A stretch of 28,238 nt of DNA from Guyanagaster necrorhizus (Eukaryota; Basidiomycota; Agaricomycetes; Agaricales; Physalacriaceae), in contig NW_025064887.1 in NCBI RefSeq assembly GCF_019112545.1, positions 1,690,578-1,718,815 of the forward strand, given 5' to 3'. This document shows positions 10,331 to 20,234 of the stretch, piece after piece (the first letter of the stretch is position 1; the number at the start of each line of letters is the position of its first letter). Both the position numbers and the translations under genes were made by a program. The notes beneath the pieces were generated by a model. That model was not told the origin of the DNA and searched no databases. It saw only the letters and a list, made by a program, of their open reading frames with translations.

Positions 10331-11319
10331 TCTCTAAAAGGGTGTAGCAAGGGATAGCTACAGAGATATAAGACACTGAATTGTTCACAGTGACTCACAG
10401 TATGTATGTGAATTTTCTTATAACAGGAATATCACATAAGAATCTGAATACTGGATGGTGCAACTTATATGCAGCATAAACTTTTAATGTTGGAATCTCT
10501 TCAAGTTCTTTTGTTAGGTATAGGAAGTGTGAGAAGGACACATAAGGGCAGCAGATCTCTTTTATGTTTTTTTTATGAATTAAAAGTTCACTAGTGTTGT
10601 ATGCAAGCCTCCAGATAGAGCATAAGATGCTATAGCATTCTCAGTCAAAGGGTATTAGCCTATATGTAGTCTGTGTGACTGATTTTATTGGAGAGGTATT
10701 GTACTGGTGTACAGTTTAATATAGATGTTGAATAGTCTCAATATGGCTTATCTCTTCTTTTCTCTGTTTCTTTGTACACTACTAATACTATCTTTTTACT
10801 AATACCAACTATGTGACATTTAAACAGCCTTTGTAACTGCAGTACTAGCTTAATGAGCATAGCAAACTTTTTATTATATGAAGCCTTCAAGGCTGTGAGG
10901 CTTTTAGGAAATTTAGCATATTTAAAAGTTCATATAGCCAATAGTATACTAGCCCTTCTAATATTTCTTACAAATATCTAACTAAACATATGGTTAGTCC
11001 TCTGCAGCCAGCCTTGCATATGTGTTATGATGGGCCTTGTGGGCTGTATTAAGATACTATATGTATACTAATAATAATGTATGTCTTATATGATCAGGTA
11101 TTATAGTGTCTGGCCAAACCTATGGCACTTATGAGAATCAAAAGTTTATGTATCATGAAAGTTAATGAGAAAAGTTCATAAGGTTGAAAAAAGTTTACAG
11201 ATAAAAAAAAAGTTCATGTATAATATATAATTTTTACACATAAGGGGATGTCTGTCAATAATAGATAGTTCTTGATGAAACCACTACTATTGAACCTAAA
11301 ATGATTGTTTTACTGAAAG
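10331..11319. other. AT-rich stretch with no recognised gene
   Basis: No frame gives a recognisable protein on either strand, although this is where the integrase of E3 would be expected. AAAAGTTCA-type words recur (near 10580, 10925, 11170 and 11210), and poly-A/T runs are common. It could hold the decayed 3' end or LTR of E3 but I cannot delimit one. Confidence 0.5.
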
Positions 11320-12464
11320 CCCACTTAAGGGCAGAAGTCAAAAATAATTATTGAAGTCTGTGATTTCAGAGTGCATAGAGTCTAAAGGCTTATCACTGGA
11401 TTGTTTATTATTCTCTTGATGACTGTAGTATCAACCTCTATCATAAGATACTTTACTCCAATGATCTATATAACAGCTTCTTTTAGTGCTCTGTACAGAC
11501 CATACAGCTTGAGTTTTGGCTGGCTATATTTCATCTCAACAGCATTTAGAGGTATGGAACCAAAGTGAGAAGGATATCTTCTCTTCAGATTGGCTGAGTC
11601 CTCTTAGAATATGGCATATCCAACTGCCTGTGAGCTGATGTCAACAGCTAGTATGATAGGTGCTTTTGATTTATAGTCTGTTGGATAGAGAGCAGAGGAG
11701 TTGATGATTTTCTGCTTGAGTGCTTCTTAAGCTGCCTTCTGATCTGATCCCTAGAAAAACTCAATCTCTTTCTATGTGAGATTTACAAGAGACCTAACAA
11801 TCAGACTGTAATTGCAGATATAAATCCATAAAATCTCAGTGGTGCCCAAAATGAGCAGATATCAGTCAGATCCTGATATGAGCCTCAGTTCTTGATCTTG
11901 TTGACTTTTTTATTCTCTGGTACTCAGCTCTCATAGATGCACTTGTGTCTGACTATTACAGCTTCTGGCATGCAGAAATAAGCCTTCTTTCTAAACCAGG
12001 TGCAGTCAGTATATTCCATCCACTGCACAATCTAATTGAGGTTTTGAAAATGCTTCCATATGAAGCAGTAAATTCCTGTATTATTGGGTATTGTCTCATA
12101 GCCACTGTTCATAGTCTCATAGCAGGTGATGAGCCCTTTCATGCCAGCATCATCAATCAATGAGATCATGAGATCAGATGTTTTATTCTGCAGCATGTAG
12201 GTTATATTCTCTTAGAGCACCTGCATTGAATTTATCTATTCTATCAGGAGCATGGTCAGCCAAAAAATGCCCAGAAGTGTTTGGAAGATTGTCAGATTTC
12301 TGCTGCCTACTGAAAGCAAATGCTGATCAAAGATAATAAAAAGACTGAAAACTTCATAACATACCTGTCTGCTGAAGGTGTCAGCCAGCTGTTTGATGAG
12401 CAGAGGTATCTCTGAGTTGCAAATAATAACTATATTGAGAGGCTGTAGATCATGAACAACCTAT
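11320..12464 (-). pseudogene. pol: E3 pol: RT palm and RNase H
   Basis: From 12457 downward the frame reads VHDLQPLN, then a degraded RT palm: TFQTLLGIF, then SMQVL (about 12220), IDDAGMKG (about 12150), YETIPNN, and HKCIYES (about 11950). A frameshift lies between about 12150 and 11640. RNase H follows: AVDISSQAVGYAIF (about 11645), HFGSIPLNAVEMKYSQ, KLYGLYRAL, and IEVDTT (about 11415). The RNase H part is the cleanest. Coding signal fades near 11320. These motifs match the RT-RNase H order of a mushroom-type Ty3/gypsy polyprotein. Stops and missing catalytic context make it non-functional. Confidence 0.75.
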
Positions 12465-13867
12465 TGATGTGCTGGAAAATGGCTAAGCAACTAAGAGAGG
12501 CAAATGAGAAATGAATTCTCAAACACCAACATCTAACCACTCAATGCATGATCACCAATATAGGTGAGTTCAGGTGGTTTGATTATAATAGAAGCACTCT
12601 ACAGACTCAGATAAATCAAATATAAAAATATAAAGACAGTTTATTTAAGGCTAGTTTGTATTCTAAGATGCAATACTTGCAAGGGTGGTAGGAATAAGAC
12701 ACAGTATGTGAATTGATACTTAAACTGCAGAGCTACAGTGCCCAGCTTAACTTAGAGTACTCTGAAATCCAATAAATGCTGAAACCCAATACCAAGTCTC
12801 TCAAGCACTGAAACTTGGCTAGCTGCATCTGTGGCCAGCTAGTAGTTCTTAAAATAAGAGAACTGATACTCAGATGCTAAAACTCTTATGAAGCTAGGAC
12901 CCAAATTATGCCAAAACCCAAAGTTCAGTAAAGACTTCAACTCTTATTCAATACAGATGACTTAGTAACAATAGCTATCCAAGTTGAGATTACACATAAG
13001 ACCACTGATACAGAAACTAACTACTGAGAGCTAAAACACCTAAATTGCAGAGGTGGATCACCTGCCACATAATTCTTCTTTGTTCTGCTTTTATATATAA
13101 CTAACTGATACAAAATCTATAAATAATTTAGTCTGGTCACTCATTTTGCTTGGCTAGCCCTAAAAATTAAATTATTTTTCTATCTTGGTATGTCTCATAT
13201 ATTCTTTTCAGGTGATCTAGGACTCCTCTAGTGCTCTATTTCTATAGTCCATGATCATTTACTATATAATCAATCATCTTATAGTTTTGCTTGTTACTTT
13301 TGAACTGACTATTGATCACAGTCAATTGATCATAGTGATCTGAGGCAGCCAAGCTTCCTAATTGTGGTTTATCCTCTGAACTATGTGCCTCTTTAATTAT
13401 TCATGCCTGAGAAATCCTCACCACATGTATTTTGCATTAGACCCAGTATGCTAGCCATGGGTTAATGAGTTCTACTTTGTTTTTACTTCTGGTTTAGGTG
13501 CTAGCTAGATCTTATACTTCACTGCTAGTCATGATAATAAACTTCTGAGCTAGACTATAGTATACCAGCCCTGATGGCATTTAGAATTGGCCCAAACATA
13601 GTATCATTTTTAAGTCCAAATTGACTTGGCATTTTACTATAGTGGTGTTATTTCTCTAAGTCCAATCTTGACTTTGAGGTTATTAATCCAGTGAAAAGTT
13701 GTTTTAGCTAAGTCCACATTGATCCTTAGCCTTCTTAGCATAGCATGACTATCAGCTTGAAGTCTCAGCTATAGCTCTTGAATGGCTAGTCATATAGACC
13801 TCAGCTTATATAAATATATTGTTTAAAATTCACAAATTTTAGGGCTAGCCTGATACAATGCATATCA
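12465..13867. mobile_element. Y: 1403-bp insertion in E3 RT with 4-bp duplication
   Basis: The RT of E3 breaks after KKDGCSL (minus strand, near 13870) and resumes with VHDLQPLN (12457). The intervening block is flanked by CTAT (12461-12464 and 13868-13871). It starts TGATGTGC and ends GCATATCA, giving 8-bp inverted ends TGATRTGC with one G/A difference. Removing 1407 bp keeps the RT frame. No protein is recognised inside; it is AT-rich and almost CpG-free. TG...CA ends suit a solo LTR; the short inverted ends would also suit a non-autonomous DNA transposon. Its strand is undetermined. Confidence 0.75.
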
Positions 13868-15382
13868 CTATAGTGAACATCCATCTTTCTTGAATTCTGT
13901 GAACCACTTAGAGCAATATAAAGAACTGGAAGGCTCATATATTTCTGAAGCAATCTTGTTTTTAACTGTATTTATGACTTTATGATATCTGAGGAAATGA
14001 GAATGTTTTTGTGAACCCAAGAGATATGTTCTACAATAGAGATGGTCACTGGGGAAAAGACATCTTCTCTGAATTTCCCCTTCTGTGACTCATCCCATGT
14101 GAATTCAGCTTTCTGCAACATCATGAAATGGTGCATGAGCTTCTGCTCTTCTTGCTATAAGAAATCTCCTGGGTGATTTTTATTTATAATGTCATAATTC
14201 TCTTGGATATAGTGTTCTGTTAGAGTGAAGTCCAGTGAATGAACTGAAAGGACCAGTATGTCTGTCAGCAGGTTCTCTGTGATTTTTTAGATTATCTGAA
14301 ACTGTTCTAGTAATGTTATGAGTACATGCTTAATATAGTGTTTGATCTTTTTGTACTTCTTTTTCTTAGGCTTGAGTCTTGAGACTTTGAATATACCTAT
14401 TGGTGTGAAGTGAGAAGTATTGGTCCATATGCTATCCTTTTCAAACAAATCCATAAACAGAGGATCATGAGGCTAGGAAACATGCTCTAGTGTTGAAAAT
14501 TGAGGAGTAAATGTGGACAGTGGCCTATCCAAGCATCTGTCTGCCAGCTGGACATAATCTGCTGAAGCAAAGATGAAGGTTAAGATATTAAAAAGTGGGG
14601 TATTGTTGCAATGTTTGGCAATGATTCTGGTATTTCTAATATAAGATTGTGACTGGTTCAGGTCTAGAGTATGCTTGACCTGATTCTCCATTACAGCTTC
14701 AGTGGAAATAGCATATCTGAGTATAGAGGATATATCTATATGAGCTGATATGCTATCAGCTCCTATTGCAAGTGTGTGTGTCCATAGCAAAAAATCCATT
14801 AGTAGTTTTTTGATCATAATAGAGAGTTTTAATTCTCTTTGAGTGAAAAATAGATTCTCACTTAAGGAAATTTTACATGAGAATTGAAGGGTGAGCACAG
14901 CTCATGCATGTGCAGATTAGAGCTTATATATTTATATAGCCAGGAGAATAGAGACTTCTCTCTCTTATAGATAGGGATTACTGTTTCTATCCTAGTGTTT
15001 GGATTATGGATTGTGAGAATCTGCTTCCCATTAAATGGTTGTCAATTCTGGTTTTATAGAGGATAGAGAATTGTCTTTCCAGCAAGACATTGTATGCTGT
15101 ATTTTTCACTACATACACTCAAAACAGTACTTCCAGACCCTTGAAGTTGAAAGGCACATTTCTGCAGAAGTTCAAAGACCATCCTATTTCTCTATTTGTG
15201 CTAGTAAGTGCAATTTTAATGGTCAGATCCAGAAGCAATCTGCATTGATATTATACTGCAGCAGATATGGACACCATTTAGGATCTTTCATCCAGTATGG
15301 ACTCTACTTCATGCAGCCTACCAATAACTGGTGTTAAGGCCCTTAAACTCTCTGCTTTATCTGCTATCACAATATGCACATA
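13868..15382 (-). pseudogene. pol: E3 pol: retropepsin and RT fingers
   Basis: After the pre-protease domain the frame reads VESILDERS (about 15310-15280), a form of the retropepsin active site in which DGGS has become DERS by two G-to-A changes. It continues with CRNVPFNF and NTAYNVLLERQFSIL (about 15100-15060), the conserved C-terminal part of this protease type. A loose linker follows (14900-14470, containing one open stretch of 141 codons). The RT N-terminus then reads KAEFTWDESQKGKF (about 14100), SPVTISIVEHISWVHKNI, and finally KKDGCSL at the Y junction. Stops and frame drift are present. The assignment rests on several ordered motifs, not one. Confidence 0.75.
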
Positions 15383-16784
15383 TCAACTGGTAGGCAGATA
15401 TATGATCAGCAGCTGGTCATTTTCAACTACTGCTGCTCTAATTTTTCCAACTTTCACTAGTACTTTGCAGTTGGTCAGAGCCTCTTTTAACTTGTTACAG
15501 ATCTCTGGACTTTCTCTATATAATTCCTTGATGAAAACCTCCAGTCTGGAGTCTAGTATATGTTTGTAGAGATCATCTATTGTCTCTAATTGAATTATAG
15601 GAGCTGCATACCTGTACTTTTTCTGATAGTCCTTCCTTGGGTTAGCTGGCATGGTCTACCTTTTGAAAGTTTTATTAGCTATATCTGTCTCTTTCACAGG
15701 CAGATGTATTGGGTCTTTGGCAAGGAGTTTGCTGATAGAGAGAATGGAGGCAGATAGCTGACTGGCTCTAGCAGACAGTATGACAACATCTACTTTCTTA
15801 AAGAGCTTGCCTGGCTTTTTACTCACAGACTTGCCATTCCTCTTGTTTTTGACTCTGTCCTTCAGAATCTGCTTGAGCACCTTTATAGCTCAATCTTCTT
15901 TGTTCTCCTTGGATTCTGACTCTGACTCTTCATCTAGATAGGCTATAAGCTGCAAGGTATAGACCTTTGCATGCTTCTCATATAGACCTATAAGCTGAGA
16001 AGAGATAACTGTTGCATATATATTGGTGTTTTCTGCCTTTGGTTCAAACTCAGGCAGATACACCAGATTTGCTATACCTATACAGTGCTGGGTTGATATT
16101 ATATTGATGGCTGTGGACAAGCCTCTGCTATTCTTATGCCACTTTTCTATCTGCTGTCTGAGGTAACTATTTTCTCTGAGTAGCTCAGACCCATTGAGTA
16201 TGACTAGTTTCCTTTTGATATGATTATACTTGATTAGCTCTTTCTCTTGGTCCACTTTTTTGGCTATGCAGTTTCTGTAACCAGCATCACACCTATAATA
16301 TTTATATTTCTTATCTGGGTTGTTTCTTTCCATCAGCTTGTTGATGGTGGCTAGGAGTCTATCTTTTATAGTCTGCTTAGTTTTACCTTCAGATTCCAAC
16401 TTCTAAATGTCTGCTAAAAGCCTTTTTTCAATAGTGGACTCTATTTTTGAGGTTATGTCCAGCTGGTTATTAAAGAAGAATCTGGCTTGAGGAGCAGATT
16501 GTAATGCATATAGCTGTATATACCCATACAGATTATAGTATGCTAGGGACAGACCTGTGGCTATAGTCTTAGAGAACTGATCTATAATGTCTAAGATGTT
16601 CTCTCCTGGTATTACCACAGACTGCTGTCCATACAGTGGTAGTGGCAGTATAGCTGATGTCTGACTTACTGGTGCACTTACTCTTAGCATGGACAAGGGT
16701 TCCAGATTGGCAAAAGATAAAGTAGCTGGACTCAAGTTAATATAAAGGGATCTGTAGCTTTCTAGCTGGTATTTGGCAGCTTTG
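15383..16784 (-). pseudogene. gag: E3 gag C-terminal part and pre-protease domain
   Basis: One frame with only three stops (TAG near 16400, TGA near 15888, TAG near 15653), each explicable by one C-to-T change. Segments in order: a capsid-like region (KAAKYQLESYRSLY... to 16403); a knuckle-like tract KYYRCDAGYRNC (about 16300-16265) in which likely Cys have become Tyr, followed by the KKVDQEKELI tail; an acidic run DEESESESKENKED (about 15935-15895); a basic, nuclear-signal-like segment KDRVKNKRNGKSVSKK; and KKYRYAAPI...ELYRESPEI (15652-15383), the helical domain preceding retropepsin in this family. The frame is open right up to X-B (HCKAAK), and continues beyond it. Confidence 0.75.
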
Positions 16785-16789
16785 CAGTG

Positions 16790-18707
16790 AAGAGATTATA
16801 TGTGCACATATAGTGAAAACAGATACAACAGAGTGCTATCCACTGATTACACCCATACTAACACACACAATACTCTTAGTTTATGGAGGGATTATAATGT
16901 GATAAAGTAGTAACAGCAAATATAATTGTCTTCTCTAATGAATCCATTGCATGTGAATAGCAATAGCAAATGTATAGCAGTCCTAGATCTCTCTAAGTCT
17001 TAAAGCTTTTCACTCAAAACAAAAGGTGGCAACAGATGTTGCTAGACCTCAAGGCAAAGAATACTGTAGCTCAATATAATACTTCGAAACACTCTCACAA
17101 AACTCTCAAAAGATTTCAAGCACAGCTCAGATCAATTCTAAATTCCTAACACATACAATGCATGATTCAAAGTTTAGCACTCTAAGCAGAGACTAATCAC
17201 AAACACATCTACAAGTGCTAAAGAGTTTGAATCTCTGTACATAAGCTTCTAAACTGATCATAGACTTACAGGATTCAAACCTATGTGATTCAAAGACACA
17301 AAACTCAATAAATACCATCCAACAGACCCAGAGGGTTTAAACCTCTGCTAATCTGCAGAAATATCACAAATAATGCTGTCCACAGGCTAAAGGGTTTGAA
17401 CCTTTGCCAACCCATGGAAATAAACTGAAAAACCCCATCTGACAGACTCAAAGGGTTTGAACCTCTGCTACTTATAGTCTCTCACATCACAAATTCCTTA
17501 AAAATTTAAGATAGTGTCCTTCAGACACTGCTCTCTTATTTTCAGAATAGAACACAATTTAAAACCTCTTATCAGATCAAACTAGAGTTTCATGTGAGCT
17601 TCAATGCCTTACACAGTTCTCAGATCTCTCTTAATGATATCAATAACAAGTCTATTCTCTTATCTAAAGTTACAAACACAAATCCAGAGCTAGGGTGCAA
17701 GGCTTTCTGTGCCTAATACACTGCAACTATGGGGGTTAGAAACTTGTATTCTACTTATACAATATGGCATTTAAATATTCTATTGCAGTACTTACTAATA
17801 CAATCCTACTATAGTATCTTCAATATATAAGACTTTGTTCTGAATCTTACAGATATTATTTACACACACATCACAGTTGCCATGCTTATTCTATTCTGGA
17901 ACAGGACTATGCCTGCTGTTCTCTCATGATTTGACATCAGCTAGTTGGCCTAGCCAGATCTGCTTGCTTTTTTATTCTTCCAATAAAGCATTCTGACATC
18001 AGAGAACTGTTTTAGGCCCTCCAAGATTATCTCTCATATCTGGAGTCAGCTACAATGACTATATTCTCTTTCTGAGAGTCTGGATATTTTATCTGACTCA
18101 CAATATATACCACTTCTAGTTTAGCATGCATCAATTAATTCATTCAATGGGTATGTATCATATCTCAGTATAATGCAGAGTCCTTCACAGTGTTATATGT
18201 GCAAAGGCACCATAATTACATGTGCAAGTCTCTGAATGTTATGTATGCTATTCATCTTTAGTAGTATTTCTCTATTTATTACTTTGTTGTCATTATTCTA
18301 TTTCTCTGTTCAGCATCCAGTTATTTAAATACTTTTCTTTGGGTCTCAGTTTTCTGTTTTAAGATATGTTCCATCAGTATATCAATGAATGTGCATCCTT
18401 GATCAATGTAATCAGAAGTGCTGATCATATTTCAATTGTATTCTTTTTATTTTTAGCATATCTTCTTATAATGATATTAGCATGTTTAAGGCCAAGTGCT
18501 GAGACCTCATGTGTAGTCTAACCTCTTTGATATTAATCTATCACTAGGCCATACACTCTGTTTATTGTTACTTCAGTTTAGTATCATAATGGCTATGTTT
18601 CTTTGTACTCTAGCTTTATTCTCTGTTACATGTATAGTAGACTGATAGATAGTCTATATAGTCTCAAATTTCACAAATTTACATGTCTGAATATAGAAAA
18701 AGCATGT
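16790..18707 (+). mobile_element. Repeat X, copy X-B (complete, 1918 bp) inside E3 gag
   Basis: Aligns to X-A over its whole length. Flanks are CAGTG (16785-16789) and CAATG (18708-18712), the same pentamer with one G/A change. Removing 1923 bp joins ...EKV to HCKAAK in the minus-strand gag frame. The left palindrome is TATGTGCACATA (16799-16810). The terminal stem is weaker than in X1 or X-A because of transitions. It carries three ~60-bp internal units where X-A has one, which accounts for the 122-bp length difference. It is CpG-poor, hence old, and antisense to the gene it interrupts. Confidence 0.85.
17310..17475 (+). repeat. Three ~60-bp tandem units in X-B
   Basis: The core GGGTTTRAACC recurs at 17333, 17392 and 17453, each preceded by a CCATCTGACAGAC-like sequence (the middle unit is more diverged) and followed by CTCTGC or similar. 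On the minus strand each core is a T-arm-like stem-loop. Further T-arm-like motifs lie at 17221-17237 and 17268-17284. X-A has one unit. Confidence 0.7.
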
Positions 18708-18962
18708 CAATGGACTTTTTCAACAGGAAATAATTCTGTCAGATTCTGATATGGAAATAAAACTGCCAATCTTTAGTTCACCATTAGTCATAGCATTGGG
18801 TGGAGAGTGGAGATGTACATTTTTGTATACTCATACTTTAAGAGGAGTGGATCTACTCCAGTGGTGAGGTTCAACCCAATATTCTGGATATACCTATCAA
18901 ATCACCTAAATTTATCAAGTGTAGTAATAGGTGAAGCTCTAAAAATTCTAGCAACTTCTTCT
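18708..18962 (-). pseudogene. gag: E3 gag, middle fragment
   Basis: Between X-B and the solo LTR the minus-strand frame reads VARIFRASPITTLDKF..., then NIGLNLTTGVDPLLLKYEY..., and ends ELFPVEKVH at the X-B junction, with stops at former Arg/Trp-type codons. Phase matches both neighbouring gag fragments once the insertions are removed. The CTTCT copy at 18958-18962 is the solo LTR duplication and the CAATG copy at 18708-18712 is the X-B duplication. Confidence 0.75.
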
Positions 18963-19483
18963 TGTTAAGCCCAAATCCCATGTGACAATCAACACGTGAT
19001 AAACAGTTTGGTACCTCGCACTTCGGGTATATCTGACTGAGTTCACTTGTGTGATGAGAGCGTTGTGTGGTTCAAGGCTTGACGGATTAGTTGAGCTTGA
19101 GATAAGATGGTAACGTGTAAACTTTAGTTCGAGACTGGGGTATTACAGTGAGAACTATGCTACTTAAATACTGTTCTGTTATCTAGCCATTAATAGACCT
19201 TTCACAAAGGCTGTTGTCCTGCTGTGGAGCTGTTTCCTCCTACCATTGCCAGGCTCTCCACAAAAGCTGTTGTCTTGCTGCGGAGCTGTAGTCGTGCACT
19301 GCAATTTGAGGCCAAAACGAGCATTGTCTCTCCCTTCACAGCACATAGCAGTGCAACAGGAGAATGACCGTTTAAGCATTCCCATGGTCATAAGCGCTGG
19401 TAAGCACTCTGACTAAGCAAAGATAGGGGTCATTTCCGAGGAAAAAGGAAAGAAAATAGAGGAAAATAGGAAAAATCATAACA
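18963..19483 (-). mobile_element. Solo LTR of the E1/E2 type (521 bp)
   Basis: On the minus strand it runs TGTTATGATTTTTCC to GGGCTTAACA, with a perfect 5-bp duplication CTTCT at 18958-18962 and 19484-19488. No internal region is present, so it arose by recombination between two LTRs. It resembles the E1 LTR over most of its length and keeps many CpGs, so it is much younger than the E3 gag it interrupts. The conserved CTAAAGTTTA block and a TATTTAAG TATA-like site are present. Confidence 0.93.
19196..19293 (-). repeat. Duplicated ~35-bp segment in solo LTR
   Basis: On the plus strand, CACAAAGGCTGTTGTCCTGC...GGAGCTG (from 19202) and CACAAAAGCTGTTGTCTTGC...GGAGCTG (from 19259) are near-identical direct repeats about 57 bp apart, in the U3 part of the LTR. 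This kind of duplication can alter promoter strength. Confidence 0.7.
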
Positions 19484-20234
19484 CTTCTAAATACACAGAT
19501 GTGTATCTCTATATCTCATTGGATTTTAAATAAAAGTTGTAGCATTCCCTTTTGAAGATGCTCCATATGGCTCTGTCTTTAGTAGCTAAGTTAGCTTGGG
19601 GTAACCTTCTTCACAGATTTGCAGCTGTTAGATCTACATACAAAATAGCTGCTTAGATGAATTGCCAGTCAGTTTTCTGTTCTATGCTTTCACATGTCTG
19701 TTTGACTTCTTCAAAGAAGATTCATAAGGTCATTGAGTCTTCTGGTCTTTTTCACCCCCAGCTAGAGGCTTTCTCAGATTCTCTGATAAACAGCTGGTAG
19801 CTCATGATATGTGGTTGTTGCTGATCTGTTATGCTAAAATAAAGGTGAACTCATCAGTTTCTGGACCAATGGTAGATCCTGATGATTAGAAAAAGAGTTG
19901 GTGTAAGTGGAGGACTTGATGTTTCTTTTTTATTCAACCAGATTCTAATCTGGTTGTATTCTGATAGGTAAGGCACATGTTGTGAATCTGATGCTAATCT
20001 TGGGTGGATGGATATTTCTGCTACTTGGCTCATAGAAGATGAGATTGGAGACATTAATGATAATGTATTCAACTCCTCTAGGATTCTTCTGAGCTCTTTT
20101 TCATATATTGAGGTGAAAGAGGAGTCCAAATAGAAGTAGTGTGACTCATTGTCTGATATGATCTGAAAGAAATTCTCTTCAGTGTCTATCCTAAAGCTGA
20201 TGGCAGCTTGTGTAATTGTTCTCAAAGTTTCCAT
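19484..20234 (-). pseudogene. gag: E3 gag, N-terminal fragment
   Basis: The first Met in this frame is at 20234 (METLRTITQAAISFRID...). The first 126 codons are open, then two adjacent stops (19854 onward), and the same frame continues with SITDQQQPHIMSYQLF, FFEEVKQTCES, and WSIFKRECYNFYLKS to TSVYLE at the solo LTR. The joined frame continues VARIFRAS past the LTR. The composition is helical and charged, consistent with a retroelement capsid; I do not recognise a named domain in the first 126 residues, and the true start could lie upstream. Confidence 0.65.

Larger units (their letters stand above)
11320..20234 (-). mobile_element. E3: old Ty3/gypsy element interrupted by three insertions
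   Basis: Minus-strand gag-pol polyprotein that appears to have been one long frame. Going down the coordinates: gag (20234-19484, 18962-18708 and 16789 onward), a knuckle-like region (about 16310-16265), pre-protease domain (15652-15383), retropepsin (about 15310-15000), RT fingers (about 14400-13868), RT palm (12464 to about 11800), RNase H (about 11775-11415). Three insertions split it: solo LTR, X-B and Y. Removing each with one target duplication keeps the same codon phase across the gaps. I could not find integrase or chromodomain, nor either LTR. There are many in-frame stops and near-complete CpG loss. Confidence 0.8.

Noticed and set aside
14473..14898. Stand-alone minus-strand gene of 141 codons
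   Set aside because: It lies between the retropepsin and RT motifs of E3, so it is treated as the linker of that polyprotein.
16790..18707. X-A and X-B as the two LTRs of one element spanning 4640-18707
   Set aside because: Each copy has its own target duplication and each interrupts a different gene; the sequence between them contains parts of E1, another fragment and E3 in both orientations.
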